Positions 40,748 through 51,635 of a stretch of 64,000 bases of DNA are shown piece by piece. Both the position numbers and the translations under genes were made by a program. The stretch is from Acanthosepion esculentum. Lineage: Eukaryota > Mollusca > Cephalopoda > Sepiida > Sepiidae. The first letter of the stretch is position 1, and each line of letters starts with the position of its first letter. The notes beneath the pieces were generated by a model, which was not told the DNA's origin, made no database searches, and saw only the letters and a program-made list of their open reading frames with translations. The DNA is taken from assembly GCA_964036315.1 (NCBI GenBank), contig OZ038488.1, forward strand, positions 68,144,842-68,208,841, in the 5' to 3' direction.

Positions 40748-43342
40748 AAGAGGAATATTTGCGTGGTCGTCTATATCGATTTTACGAGCGCGTCAATAAC
40801 GGCAAACGCGTTCAGGAAACTTTCATTACGGATAGAAGCTGGGTAGGCTATTCAGATCACAAACTCGTTTGTGCCCGGATGGCATTAGATCATAGGACTA
40901 GAATGGCTGGGTACTGGAAGTTCAAACTGTCTTTACTAGACAGGCGGGACTTCCAGGAGCAGCTAATTAGCTTAGAGCAGCGGGAGCTAGTGGGGGCAGT
41001 TATCGGGAATAGGTGGTGAGAAGGCTTAAGGACAGGATAAGGTCTTTCACCACTGATTTCAGCAAACGGCTCGCCCTAGATAGAGCTGAAAAGGTGAAGA
41101 AGCTTAAAGCTACTTTTTTTCCGGGCAGTGGCTGGGTGGGGGATCCCTTAGAGATAGCCTTAACTAGGGAGGCCCTGGAGCGTTCGAATAGCGAGCGCTA
41201 CATGGGCCAGGTAATTAGACATAGGTTAAGCAAGAAGTCTTCCGAATCCGTGAATATGGGCGCAGATCTGCGCAAAGGAAGAGATTCGCCGAGATTCCGA
41301 TCGTTTCATTCGTGAAGTTAATTCCCCGGAGGGGCATACTCTTCGGGCCACTGACGACATGTGCGAGGCATTTCGGTGGCATTTCGAGAGCCAATTTACC
41401 AAGGAGCCTGGTCTCCGTGAGGAGGATTTTCGCAGCTATTTGGCTAACTTTCCTCGGCTTTAGCCGACTGAAACGGCTAGCTGCGAGGGAGAGATCACGG
41501 AGGGCGAAGTCTACGCGGCATTGAAGAAGGTCGGCAGAGGCAAGTCGCCCGGTCTGGATGGTTTGCCCTATGCATTGTAATTGGCCGATTTTGACTGTGG
41601 TGTTCAACAACTGGTTCCGGTCGGAGTATATCCCTAACCGGATTTTCAGGGGTGTGATTACGCTGTTGAAGAAGGGCAAGGGTGTTGGGGGCACTTAGAT
41701 GATTATAGGCCCATAACTCTGCTAAACACAGAGTTAAAGATTTTGGCCAAGATCCTGCAGGAGCGTTTGCAGTCCGTTGCCGAGACTCTGTTGGGTCCTG
41801 AGCAGACTTGTGCTGTGAGAGGCCGAACAATTCAGAGCAACCTGCATCTGATCCGCACGATCATAGAGGGTATGAAAGACGACGATGAGGCCGCGCTGAT
41901 CAATTTAGATCAGTCCAAAGCATTTGATAGGGTTGACCATCGCTACCTTGCTGCTGTCCTGCAGGCCGCCGCATTCGAATCTGACTTCTTCCGCTGGATT
42001 AGCATCCTGTATCGCTTCCCCAGTGCTGTGGTACAGGTGAACGGGAAGCTGTCGTACGGCTTTTGCACTGTCTAGGTCGGTTCGTCAGGGTTGTCCACTG
42101 TCGCCCCTAATTTATGCTTTGCCGTTGGAGCCTCTCCTTCGCCGGCTAAGGGACAGGTCGAGCAATCCGGCCCTACGTGGAATCGCCGTTCCTGGAGGGG
42201 CTCGAGCCAGGGTTTCCGCGTACGCCGATGGCATATCTGCTTTCGTGTCGTTCCGCAGCAACATTGAGGCGGTACTGAAGGCGATTGATCGGTACGAAAA
42301 TGTGACAGGGGCCAAGATAAACCGCGACAAGTCATCCAGCTTGCGGTTAGGTGCCTGGAAGGGGGTCAATCTTCCGGGCCGCTTCGGTTGGACGGATGGT
42401 CCTGTCCGCATACTTGGAGTGTGGTTTGGACCCGACCTCCAGCTGGAGAAAAATTGTTCTGAAGTACGAGCAAAGACCGATGCTGCCGGTCAGACTTGGC
42501 ATCGACGGAGGTTGTCCGTGAAAGGCAGGGCGGAGGTGTATGCTACATACATTTTCCCGATTGTCCGTTATCGATTGTCCGTACTTCCTCTCTGTGACGA
42601 CCATAAGAAGCCGCTCGAGCGCTCGCTAACCTCCATTTTATGGAGGAGACGCGGGAATCGGGTCGACAGACGAGTCTGTGCACAACGTCCGTGTCATGGG
42701 GGTCTGATAATGCCACACTTGGTGAGCCAAAAACTCGCATCGGTGTTGGCTTTCCTACACCGCGCATTGACAGGAGATTCGATTATGGCGGGGATTGTTA
42801 GGGACGGGTAACCTTTCCTTACTATCAGTCCCCCAGCTCGCGGATCGGGCGCCATCGTGGACCCTGAGTTTTCGCTTACCTGGCGATTGGCTCGGAATCG
42901 GCTGCCTCTCAATGACAAGGTTTTCATATGGGGCTTGGCGGATTTGCCAGACTGTGAACGGTGTGGACTTGGTTTAGAGGAAACGGCTTCGCACGCCTTC
43001 TACCATTGTCCCCGGGTCCGCCCCTTATGGGACCATGTCGGCGAGTTGACGGCTCGTCTCGCTCCCGAAAAGCTAGTGCCCATTGGTCGCGCATACGCGT
43101 GTGACAATGTGTCGCCTCCGTATTCTGGGGTGAAACGAATGGTGTTTCTGACGCGACAGGAGGAAGTCTTGCGAGGCAATCGTCTTTCTCATCAGGATCT
43201 GATTTAATTCTTTGAGCATCAGCTCAAGATGAAGATTAGAACTGATAGAAAGCGATTGTATTCGGCAGTCTTCAGCGACAGAGGGGTAAAAGAGGCGAGC
43301 TTGGTTCGTTTGAACGGGGCTAGCCTTGATTTTCTCTTTTAG
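40748..43342 (+). pseudogene. Tx1-like (L1-group) LINE ORF2, inactive
   Basis: Reconstructed order across frames: endonuclease end with SDHKLV (about 40853), helical linker, KSPGLDGLP (41548), LNTELKILAKILQERL (41723), PEQTCAVRGRTIQSN (41798), RT motif A LINLDQSKAFDRVDH (41899-41943), motif B RQGCPLSP (42083-42106), motif C YADG (42221-42232), GAKINRDKSS, then a C-terminal zinc knuckle CERCGLGLEETASHAFYHC (from 42955) and a natural-looking end ASLDFLF plus stop at 43342. Motif C should be YADD; the second aspartate is lost. Frameshifts occur near 41015, 41310, 41580, 42073 and 42810, and there is a TAA at 43204. The 5' endonuclease half is missing. GC content is well above the flanks. Confidence 0.85.
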
Positions 43343-44395
43343 GTCAGCCTATATCACATCGGGGCGGTTTACTGTGGAGCCCTACCCTGGTTAGGTTAGA
43401 CAAGCTTTGTGTACCTAGTTAATGTGAGTAAATGTTGTTCCCGGCCACATCTTTGTTTATGATCCAGGTTGAGATTCCCAACCTCCCCAGTTTGTTTTGG
43501 CTCCTTTTTAACTCGTCTGGGTCAGCTTTATATTTTTTTATGCCCGTATGATTTTTTTATCCTTTTCCCACTCCCTTAGCGAGAGAGCTTCTTGATTTTG
43601 TCCCATGGGCAGAATACAGCGGCCTCTCTGTTTTTGAGAGTTGGGCGGGTCATACTAACATTAGTTAGATTTAATTTGATTTGTGTTAATATTTCAGTTT
43701 GGTTCTGGGTTCATCTCCCGCCCCTCTCATTTTTTCATCACAGATTTTTATAAATATTTTACTATCATTAAATTTTTATGACATGGGGCGCGTTTTGTAG
43801 GTCCCCCTAGAGAGGATGTGATATTATGGCGCATGGAGGAATGATTGGTGATGGACGAGTTCTAGTGGTGAATGGGTAAATTGTAATGTGTGAATGGGTC
43901 GTGAATCGGATTAGCTAGGTATAAGATAGTTAGTGTGGACGATGTTAAAAAAATTATTGATGTAAACGAAGTTTGTTTTATTGAATCATTTTTTGAGCCC
44001 AGATAATCTCCGGCGGTTAGCTCAAATTTGGTTTAATTTGGTTGAGATCGGCATTCATTGAATATTAGCCCAGGCTCTAGGGGGCTTTTCTTCAAGGCAG
44101 TACCCCTCCTTCGAGAGGCGGCTAGGTTAATTACCCAGTGCATGAGGCGTCCTGAGAAGGAGAAGTGCCGAGTGGGCTAGGGAATTTTTGCACAGTATGG
44201 ACGTTAGACCCACTTTAAACATCGACTTTGTGTCACATCCGGTTGCGACTTGGGCGCACAGGTAGATACCACAAACCCGTCCACAGGGTTCGTGTCTCAC
44301 CCTGTACTTCTCCGTCAGCACCTAATGACCCTTTTGCATCCTTGTGTTTGAGACCTCAGGAATAAAGCGAGGTCTGCTATGAGCTGTAAATAATT
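43343..44395 (+). mobile_element. Probable 3' UTR of the Tx1-like LINE
   Basis: GC-richer non-coding DNA continues after the ORF stop to about 44395, including AATAAA at 44362-44367 (GGAATAAAGCGAGG), a plausible polyadenylation signal. The sharp return to AT-rich DNA after 44400 suggests the element ends there. No target-site duplication was found. Confidence 0.5.
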
Positions 44396-45489
44396 GAGAT
44401 GTTGCTACATTTCTACGATGGCAACGACCACAATTAGGGTAGAAATTCACTGGTCAGCCAGTCAGGCATTAAACGGCGTTGTCAAATTTCTGATAAAAGA
44501 ATAAAACGCACCCAATTTTTTTTATTACAGATTTGTGCAAATGGCCCCACTAACAAACTTGTATTTATTGCAATATGTACATTTATTTCTAGAATACGTT
44601 TTGGGGTTAACGTTTGGTTGTCGACATGGATATTATTTTCGAGACTCTGAAGTTTATGCGTGAATCAAAATTATTGCATGCATAGAAAGTCTGACTTGCT
44701 GAAAAATATCCGTCCACCCCGACTGCATTTGTTTTATAAAACGGACAGAAAAGATTAGTGACAATATTCTTAGTAAGAGTTATCGCCCTTGATTTTTCGT
44801 GCAGTCGGAAATTGTCCGTCGATTTCAAGTAAGGGAATCTTGTTCGACTTCTCTTTCACATTTTATTCTTTGTATAAATAAAGCGAATGGTGCTGTAAAC
44901 CATAGACCACCGAAGTGTTGCTTTCTTTCTCCGGCTGCTACTATAACAATTACGATAGATATTCACTGGTTAGCGTATTGTGTTGTCAAATATGTTTGTT
45001 CGTTTTTTTTCCATTTATTTTAAACGGCATTAATACTTTTTTTTTCAAATAAGTCAATAATATAAAGCGATAAACAAAAGTTATAGAAAAAGAATATATC
45101 TAAAAAAATAAGACAATACGGTATAAATATTTTTGGTGTTAATTCAAATAACATTTACCTGACAACCCAAGATATAAGTGTTAATTTCAGGTTAGCCTTT
45201 CGAAGGACTTCTATAGACAGGCACACAGCGCTGATAAATATATGTGCGTGTTTGTGTTTGTGTGTGTATACCTGTGCATGCTTATTGTATCAAATAGATT
45301 CAAATAGATTCGTTCAATTCGTTCGTTTGATCAAATAGATTCGTTCGTTTTTTTCCATTTATTTTAAACTTATTATTCATCAACAATTTTAACAAATCAG
45401 TCAATAATTTTATAGCGATAAACAAAAGTTACAGAGAAAGAATAGAGCTCGCAAACAAAAAAAAAACTATAAACAATCCAGCATGAATA
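44396..45489. other. Unassigned stretch with direct duplications
   Basis: CGTTTTTTTTCCATTTATTT onward (45000-45115) is repeated at 45340-45450 (GCGATAAACAAAAGTTA in both). AGATATTCACTGGTTAGCG near 44958 resembles AGAAATTCACTGGTCAGCC at 44442. GACTCTGAAGTTTATGCGTG with AATCAAA (44643) resembles GAGTCTAAAATTTATTCGTG with AATCAAA (46343). No gene seen. Confidence 0.45.
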
Positions 45490-45625
45490 TTTTTTAATTA
45501 TTTCACCTGAAACAAGGCAATAAAGCCACTAAAATGCGAAGGCGGGGGTGAGGGATTACTCAATATTAGAGAATATGAGGAAACAAACCATTAAGGAGAG
45601 AGAACAATAAAAGGATAGGTATTCA
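45490..45625 (-). pseudogene. LINE-A 3' UTR fragment
   Basis: AACAAGGCAATAAAGCCACT, then AAAATGCGAAGG and AACAATAAAAGG, matches the 3' end at 61800-61920. Non-coding; no RT tail is attached. Confidence 0.55.
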
Positions 45626-45719
45626 TTTGTTGCTTAATTGATTTCGTTTTCTCCGGCCCATCAACTCTTTGCAGGTTATTTAAAGCCTGAATTTATTTTT
45701 TTTTTTTAGATAACAATGA

Positions 45720-45875
45720 GATAGTTTTACTATTTAACGCATAGCTGGGGGAGAAGAGGAGTATTCAAACCTTTCACAAGGGTATTTGTGCGTAAGTGAA
45801 TATAGCGAACCCAACTGGAATTGAAACTGGGCTCTCCTATTAACAATTCCGAGCCATTATCTATTACATCAACCG
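45720..45875 (-). mobile_element. tRNA-derived SINE
   Basis: Reversed, it has TGTAATAGATAATGGCTCGG (box A region), AGTTTCAATTCCAGTTGGGT (box B region, one or two changes), TCGCTATATTCACTTACGCA, CAAATACCCTTGTGAAAGG and CTCCTCTTCTCCCCCAGCTA. These are the blocks of 16508-16745. Confidence 0.7.
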
Positions 45876-45880
45876 CACAT

Positions 45881-45977
45881 CCAAGATTGCAGCACCTAGG
45901 TAGTGACCAAGATCAACGTTGCTTAACTTCGGTGACCGTACGGGAACCTGTGTTTGAACGTGATGTGGCCATAAGCC
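45881..45977 (-). rRNA. 5S rRNA-derived sequence (pseudogene or SINE3-type head)
   Basis: The minus strand reads TTATGGCCACATCACGTTCA, then a block with CCGAAGTTAAGCAACGTTGA, then TGGTCACTACCTAGGTG. Animal 5S rRNA has GGCCATACCACCCTGAAC, CGGAAGCTAAGCAG (box A) and GGTTAGTACTTGGATGGG (box C) in the same order and spacing. Identity is partial, so it is not a working rRNA gene. A tRNA-SINE follows downstream and a LINE-A tail precedes it on the same strand, which fits a 5S-derived SINE or a template-switch chimera. Confidence 0.6.
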
Positions 45978-45984
45978 AACAGGA

Positions 45985-46190
45985 ATTAAGAAGTTGCTGA
46001 TTGACATTAAATCGTTGAAGATCAAAATTGGCTGGAGAGCAAGAAACCAGAAGAGAGTTCCACCATCGAGAAGTGCGAGAGAAGAAAATGTTAGCATAGA
46101 ACATGCGTTTATTGTGCGTTACTTCAAATAACATTGTAAAAGAAACTAACGAAATTATCTGACAAGTCAATATTTACCGGCTTTCTCAAG
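45985..46190 (-). pseudogene. LINE-A RT-tail fragment
   Basis: The minus frames read NKRMFYANIFFSRTSRWWNS with LLV and a QRFNVNQQLLNS-like end, matching CSHLFYSNSFLYHTSRQWNS and KYSNVMSIDIF in the copy at 47765-48311. A single stretch of about 65 codons with stops; it joins the 5S-like sequence at its 3' side. Confidence 0.65.
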
Positions 46191-46409
46191 CTTCCATCAA
46201 AGAAATAAAGTGAGATCTATTTTCATTGCAAATTCGTAGATAATATCTCATCAACAAACTTTTTGTATATATATATTTATGTCCTGAATATGTTTCAGGT
46301 TAACTTTAAGTAATCGGCGTCTACATGTATATTATATTTGGGAGTCTAAAATTTATTCGTGAATCAAAGTTAACATTATTTTAAAAGAATTCCGATTTAA
46401 AAAAAATCG

Positions 46410-46485
46410 AATTAACCCTAAGCAAGGCAGTAAAGCCACGAAGATACAAGGAGTTACTGTGTGTCAATAAATTAGAAAACAAAAA
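46410..46485 (-). pseudogene. LINE-A 3' UTR fragment
   Basis: CCTAAGCAAGGCAGTAAAGC, then CACGAAGATACAAGGAGTTA and CTGTGTGTCAATAAATTAGA, is the reverse of the LINE-A 3' UTR. It abuts the hammerhead motif that follows. Confidence 0.6.
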
Positions 46486-46536
46486 CATTATCACACTGAT
46501 GAGCTGTGATACAGCGAAACAGTCTGTCTGTGGATG

Positions 46537-46542
<6 letters not shown>
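46486..46542 (+). ncRNA. Type I hammerhead ribozyme motif
   Basis: CTGATGA (46496-46502), then stem II GCTG-TGATA-CAGC (46503-46515), then GAAA (46516-46519), then a short stem III with AGTC-like loop, and GTC (46526-46528) as the predicted cleavage triplet. Stem I forms between CACA (46492-46495) and TGTG (46529-46532) and continues with ATTAT/ATGACAAT pairs and bulges. All invariant core bases are present. Very short stem III is typical of hammerheads in Penelope-like elements and retrozymes. (AT)n begins at once downstream and Penelope coding starts about 0.9 kb further on. Confidence 0.7.

Positions 46543-46614
<72 letters not shown>
46541..46614. repeat. (AT)n microsatellite
   Basis: About 36 AT units directly after the hammerhead motif. 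Confidence 0.95.
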
Positions 46615-46616
<2 letters not shown>

Positions 46617-47156
46617 GAGTGTGTGTGTGGTGGTATCGTTCAACAAAACAATGGTCCAAAACACTCTTCTAAATTATGTAAAAATGACCTGAGTCAAAAA
46701 AGAAAAAAGAAAAGAAAAGGGAAATCATGATTTGACTCGCTCAATCCCCGGAGGTATCTCCTATTAAATAAACTGGTTAAGAGAAGTCGAAGAGAATACC
46801 TAAAGTATGAGAATGAGCTTTTCAGTGATTGAAGAATACTTGGGACAGTCTGCTATGTAATTTTTTTTCAAAAACTGTTGGAAAGTATACCAAAAGTTTG
46901 TAAAGGCAGGTAGTAGTTTTATTGACGAAAACAAAATACGATGCAGTTTTATAAATTTATTAAAAGTAAATACACTGTAGTTACTGAAATTTTATTTTTT
47001 ATTTAAAAAAAAAAATGCAAAATTATTTCATTTTAATGAATTGCAGGGTGACCCCACACTTTTTGCCTCTAGTAAGATTAAAGCTTAAAATAAACTAAAA
47101 GCGATTATATCTGCTTGATGATTGTTATTCTTAGATGTGACTTTGAGTAGCGGATT
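46615..47156. other. Unassigned AT-rich stretch
   Basis: No gene; possibly the 5' part of the Penelope-like element, unproven. Confidence 0.3.
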
Positions 47157-47157
47157 T

Positions 47158-47492
<335 letters not shown>

Positions 47493-47764
47493 TTAAATTA
47501 CATGACCCGGCAGCCAACAAGGAACATAACACCGGCAGTTTCTGGAAAAGCCTCGTCGAACGACAACTAATAAAAGCCAAAGAGAGTGCAGTGCATCTTA
47601 AAACCGAAATCCAAAAATACACGAATATTCTCAAAAAAACAATGAGCACAACAGAACGACCACCTCAACAGTACGTTAGAATTCAACTCAGAACGCATTA
47701 TTGCTAAAAACTCTGCAACTTATAGAATGTTAAGATTGTACTACCCAACGCTAAGTGTAGCTTT

Positions 47765-48311
47765 TTTTAAAGCAATTTGCCCCAAGCAAGACAGGAGTGC
47801 CACTAGCACGCAAGGGGTTACAGAGTGAGAGTAAGAGTAAAGAGGAGTGTTTGGGAAAAGGATAAAGAGAAGGACAGGGCTCAAGGTCAAGGCATCAGAA
47901 GATGTCGATTGACATTACATTTGAATATTTGAAGATTATAGCTATCAGGGAAGCAAGGGAGTTCCACTGACGGGATGTGTGATATAAGAAGCTGTTGGAG
48001 TAGAAGAGATGGCTACATTTAGCCGTTTCAACAGTGAAAGGGTGGGACCGAGATGCCAACCTAGTAGCGCGCTTAAATTCATACAATTTGGTAACCACTG
48101 AAAGTAGCTCGTCGGAGCAGTTGTCATGAAAGTACTTGGAGAAAATGCAAAGAGAAGCCACGGCACGTCTGTGAGAAAGCGACTGCAGACGGGATGCCAG
48201 AACATGACCAACGGCGTTGCATATCCGTCTCTGGATTTTGTCTAGGACCTTGAAATGAACAGCGGGAGCACCAGACCATATATGGCAGCAGTATTCCATG
48301 CAAAGACGAAT
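47765..48311 (-). pseudogene. LINE-A insertion inside the Penelope-like element
   Basis: The best-preserved LINE-A tail: a minus frame from 48311 reads RKPTIRLCMEYCCHIWSGAP, AVHFKVLDKIQRRICNAVGH, LQSLSHRRAVASLCIFSKYF and RQWNSLASLIAIIFKYSNVM, ending SIDIF, with about 140 codons open. The 3' UTR ends with CCCCAAGCAAG (47781-47791, reversed). Left and right of it, Penelope-like coding in the opposite orientation stops and resumes. The RT core is missing (5' truncation). This intact frame suggests the youngest LINE-A here. Confidence 0.85.
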
Positions 48312-48595
48312 GGTTGGTTTCCTAAACTTGTCCGACCACGAACTCACCGACGACCAAGCCGAATTCCTGAATATCGGCCCGAATTGTCATCTCCAACCTA
48401 GATACGACCCTCTTGAAAAGAAAACCGAAATCGAAATTCTATATCAATCTATCCCACAGTTCACAACAGAAAAATCAATTAAAATACGCCCGAATCTAAA
48501 AGACCTTAAAAACCGAAGGCTCAAAAAACCGTACGCCACACAGCCAATACAGCGTTATCCGACAAACTCAAGTCGACAGCGGGAGAGTTAATAGA
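48312..48595 (+). pseudogene. Penelope-like element, part 2
   Basis: The open frame reads FLNLSDHELTDDQAEFLNIG, then PNCHLQPRYDPLEKKTEIEI. This aligns with the NLSxxxLxxxExxLLxKGLNF motif that precedes the RT domain in Penelope-like elements. The frame stops at 48590 before any RT motif, so the catalytic domain is absent and this is a 3'-deleted or rearranged copy. Confidence 0.6.
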
Positions 48596-48840
48596 CGGGT
48601 ATTCTCGAATACGAGTCACGGCCTGCTATTATATTATATACGGCCAGCTATTATCTTATATATGTATAAAATAACAGCCGGTGTTTCTCTTTTCTATATG
48701 AATCCATTAAAATAAAAATTAAATGTCCAAACTTCACACTTTAGGAAATCGATTTATCACTGTACACATGATGCTAAAATTTCTGAAATGCGGTGTTAGT
48801 GTTATCACATTTAAAATCGGAATAATGTTTTGCTAATGTT
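48596..48840. other. Unassigned stretch
   Basis: CGGCCTGCTATTATATTATA and CGGCCAGCTATTATCTTATA (48621-48662) are a short tandem duplication. No gene. Confidence 0.35.
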
Positions 48841-50400
48841 AACACAACGTTCCAGCCTTCTTCTGGGGTCTCTTGATCCAGGTAACCTTCAAGGGAGTTT
48901 CAAGCTGAACCCTTCACTGGAGTAGATTTCTCTCGCTGTACATGTCAAGCGTTGGTTCGTGAATTTGTTAAAAAAAACTAAACTTATTTGTTAAAAAACA
49001 AAAAACAAAAAACAAAAAATACGATATATCTCCAGACATGGACAACGGTAGGATAATGGAATAATTTTCTATTGTCTTCTTCATGTTTTGAATTCAAATT
49101 TTTCCTTCTACTAGGCAGCCTATCGCCCAAATATATAGAGCATAATGAACCCTGCTATTTAATCTATAGCTGGTGGAGAAGAAAAAGGGATTCATGCTGC
49201 CTTTCGCAAGCCCATTACGACAAAGTGAACACAGTAGACTAAGCGGTAGTTTGAACTCGGCTCACTGATTCCACTTTCCGCGGCGGTGCTCTTGAGAGAA
49301 TGATTTCACGATTGCTACAATATTAACTTCTTCACATTTCGGCTCAAACGTTATCTTTCTTTAAATCTTTTCATGATCTGCTCTTCTTCCCTCCCGCTCT
49401 TACTTTCATATAACAAGCTCATTCAGTAAATCTCGACTTTGAATGGCTTCTGAGGCTTGTATTAGAGGAACAATTAATAAGAATAAAAATCTTACTCTAC
49501 TGCATGTAGAATAATATTTTCATTCTCTTTATGGGTCAGACAATAAAGAAAGCTCTCAATTCACTAGATTGTTGTTAATTTATCGACAATGCTTTGCGTT
49601 ACAGTAGACGTCTACGACAGTCTAAGTCAATGATTATTTAATAAGTTCATATTAGTCTGGTACAAATCCAAAAAAATGGGGCCCTCAATGAGATACAAAG
49701 ATGTTTATAAAATTGTTTGACAGACACAAGAACTGTTCGCATATCAACCTCAGTGGGTCATTTGATGCCAACAAAATTTTTGAAATAGTTTCATAGGGAT
49801 AGTTTGGTAAAAAAAGGTGTGTCTGTGTACATATATATTTGAACTATTTTTCAATTACTCATATTTTTGAGTACAATTACATGTATTGCTGGTAATATTT
49901 TTTTTTCAAAAATGTATTACTGGTAATATTTTTTTTCAAAAATATATTGCTGGTAATAGTTTTTTTCTTCAAAAAATTATTTCTGTTAAATTATGTTTTA
50001 CAAAGTATTTCTGGTATTAAAACCTATTTTTACACTTTTATATTGCTTTTTACCTCAATTTCGGGGTTAACTATTTTCCTATGGCTGGGACCCTAACAGG
50101 TGTTACCACCCCCGATCAGGGGGGACCTGGGAACACCAGCAATTCAGAGGTTGTTCAACACTCCTCAAAACCTCCTTATCAGAGCCCTTGTATTTGGATG
50201 TAGTTTATCGTCTTACCCAGTACACCCTATTGGTGGGGTCTTACTCCTCTGGAGAGGTGCAGTCGACGTATCCTACAGCTCCGGCCGACAGGGCGACCAA
50301 AAAGGTACGTATTATAAGTATATATAGGACTGATATTGGTCGACCAAACCTCTTTCACTTAAAAATTAGCATTAAACAATTGGGTATGAAATCATTATGA
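48840..50400. repeat. Dispersed duplication, copy 1 (with insert)
   Basis: 48890-49735 and 50310-50400 match 53470-54290 and 54350-54447 at high identity (GATATATCTCCAGACATGGA; CAGCCTATCGCCCAAATATA; GATATTGGTCGACCAAACCT). Within it, 49125-49290 is a degenerate SINE (GGTAGTTTGAACTCGGCTCA), and 48848-48960 is the CTGGAACG/CAGCCTTCTTC tail module also seen at 24720-24770. Copy 1 has an extra 570 bases of repeat family D (49745-50310). Confidence 0.8.
49745..50310 (+). repeat. Family D repeat inserted in the duplication
   Basis: Blocks CATATCAACCTCAGTGGGTC, CTATGGCTGGGACCCTAACA, CTCCTCAAAACCTCCTTATC and TTTATCGTCTTACCCA follow the order of 29100-29945. The interior also holds three tandem TGCTGGTAATATTTTTTTTC units (49890-49970). 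The second duplication copy lacks it, so it is an insertion in copy 1 or a deletion in copy 2. Confidence 0.65.
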
Positions 50401-50910
50401 AATGTTTTAGGCCATTTTGAGGGGGAAACTGTAAAGAGACAGAAAAGCTTCGTTAGAAACAAAGAAAAGCCTGTTGAGATATTACGTGATATCAGTCCTA
50501 GTGTGTGGCAGCGAATGCTGGACAATCTCCTCAAAGATTGAGAAGAGACTTGAAGCAACAGAAATGTGGTTCTACAGAAAGATGCCGAGTACATCATGGA
50601 CCCAACACGTGTGCAACGACGAGGTTTTGGAGAAAACGGAAAAAAAAGGAAAATTGTAATTAACAGGCAGTTAATGAGGAAGGTGGGTTTGGAAAATTTG
50701 ATACTCACAGGACAGATTGAGAGAATGAGGAACAGAGGAAAGCAGCGCGTAAAATACTTGCTCAGCTTGAGTAAATGGATGGTAGAACAGGGTTTAGGAG
50801 TAATAACAAAAATACAAAACTTATTAAGAGCTACAAGGGGAACGGAGGGTGTAGAGAGTTATGATTGCCTACGTCCTGAAGGGACACGGCACATAAAAGA
50901 AGAAGTATTT
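50400..50910 (+). pseudogene. LINE-B (RTE-like) 3' tail, well preserved
   Basis: The frame from 50474 reads MRYYVISVLVCGSECWTISS, KIEKRLEATEMWFYRKMPST and SWTQHVCNDEVLEKTEKKGK. A shifted frame continues NRQLMRKVGLENLILTGQIE, then RMRNRGKQRVKYLLSLSKWM. The end at 50865-50905 has TGATTGCCTACGTCCTGAAG and the GGCACATAAAAGAAGAAG finish. RQL is followed directly by MRKVG, so the KFLGHI codons are deleted. One frameshift near 50655. RT core absent. Confidence 0.85.
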
Positions 50911-50984
50911 CTTGAAATCAATGTATCTGCTTCTTATTTTAGCTCTCTTTTTCTCCCACGGAAATTTCATGTTGACTTTTTGAA

Positions 50985-51320
50985 TGTTCGTCTGTATAAA
51001 AAAAAATGTCAGGTGGTTGGGAATTGCCAGAAAGAACTACCACGGTTTGCGTACAATCACGGACTTGCCATTTTTATACTATTTTTCACCCAATACAAGG
51101 CTCAAGAGCCACTCAATGTAGAGGATTACTAAATAAAGCCATTTTAGAGAAGAAAGAAGTAGATTATGAGGATAAGTAAAATAGATTATGGTTGAGGTTA
51201 AGATTGTAGTGATCGAGGAAGCATCCATTTGGGAGTTTGTTCCACAAAGTAATAGTACCAGGGAAGAAGCTGTCTGGGTGGACCTTCCTACTTACCAATG
51301 GAATATGAAGGTGTTGTGGA
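50985..51320 (-). pseudogene. LINE-C 3' end
   Basis: Reversed blocks: TATTACTTTGTGGAACAAAC (the LWNKLP region near 51250), GATCACTACAATCTTAACCT, TACTTATCCTCATAATCTAC, and the 3' UTR ATCCTCTACATTGAGTGGCT with CTTGAGCCTTGTATTGGGTG at 51080-51130. This is the same 3' end as at 17285-17790. Coding text is short and stop-containing. Confidence 0.7.
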
Positions 51321-51635
51321 TTCCGGGATGAAATCCGGTATCAAATAATAACAAACGCCAAGAATGAATATAGGAAATAAATGTATCAACGTAATAATAC
51401 AAACTGGTAATACAGGTTAGTAGTTCCAGGAATGCGGGGTTAGTAGACAAATATATATACAGTCTTTTGTATCGACGTATCGCTGTATGACTTCTTACTG
51501 AGTCTACGGGCTCGTTACTGTGACTCTTGCCGCTACGTTATTCTACTCGACCGACTCTTCGTTCTTACTCCTTCTACTGTCCGACTTGACTACCGACGTA
51601 CTGACTGTCCGGGTATTCACTGGTAGTAGTACATG
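51321..51635. mobile_element. Insertion within LINE-C, LTR-like
   Basis: The LINE-C blocks on either side (51110-51320 and 51635-52090) are interrupted here by DNA with a TATA-like AAATATATATACAGTC (51450) and a T/C/G-rich CTACGGGCTCGTTACTGTGA region. That fits a solo LTR promoter and R region, but the ends and target duplication could not be fixed. Confidence 0.35.
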
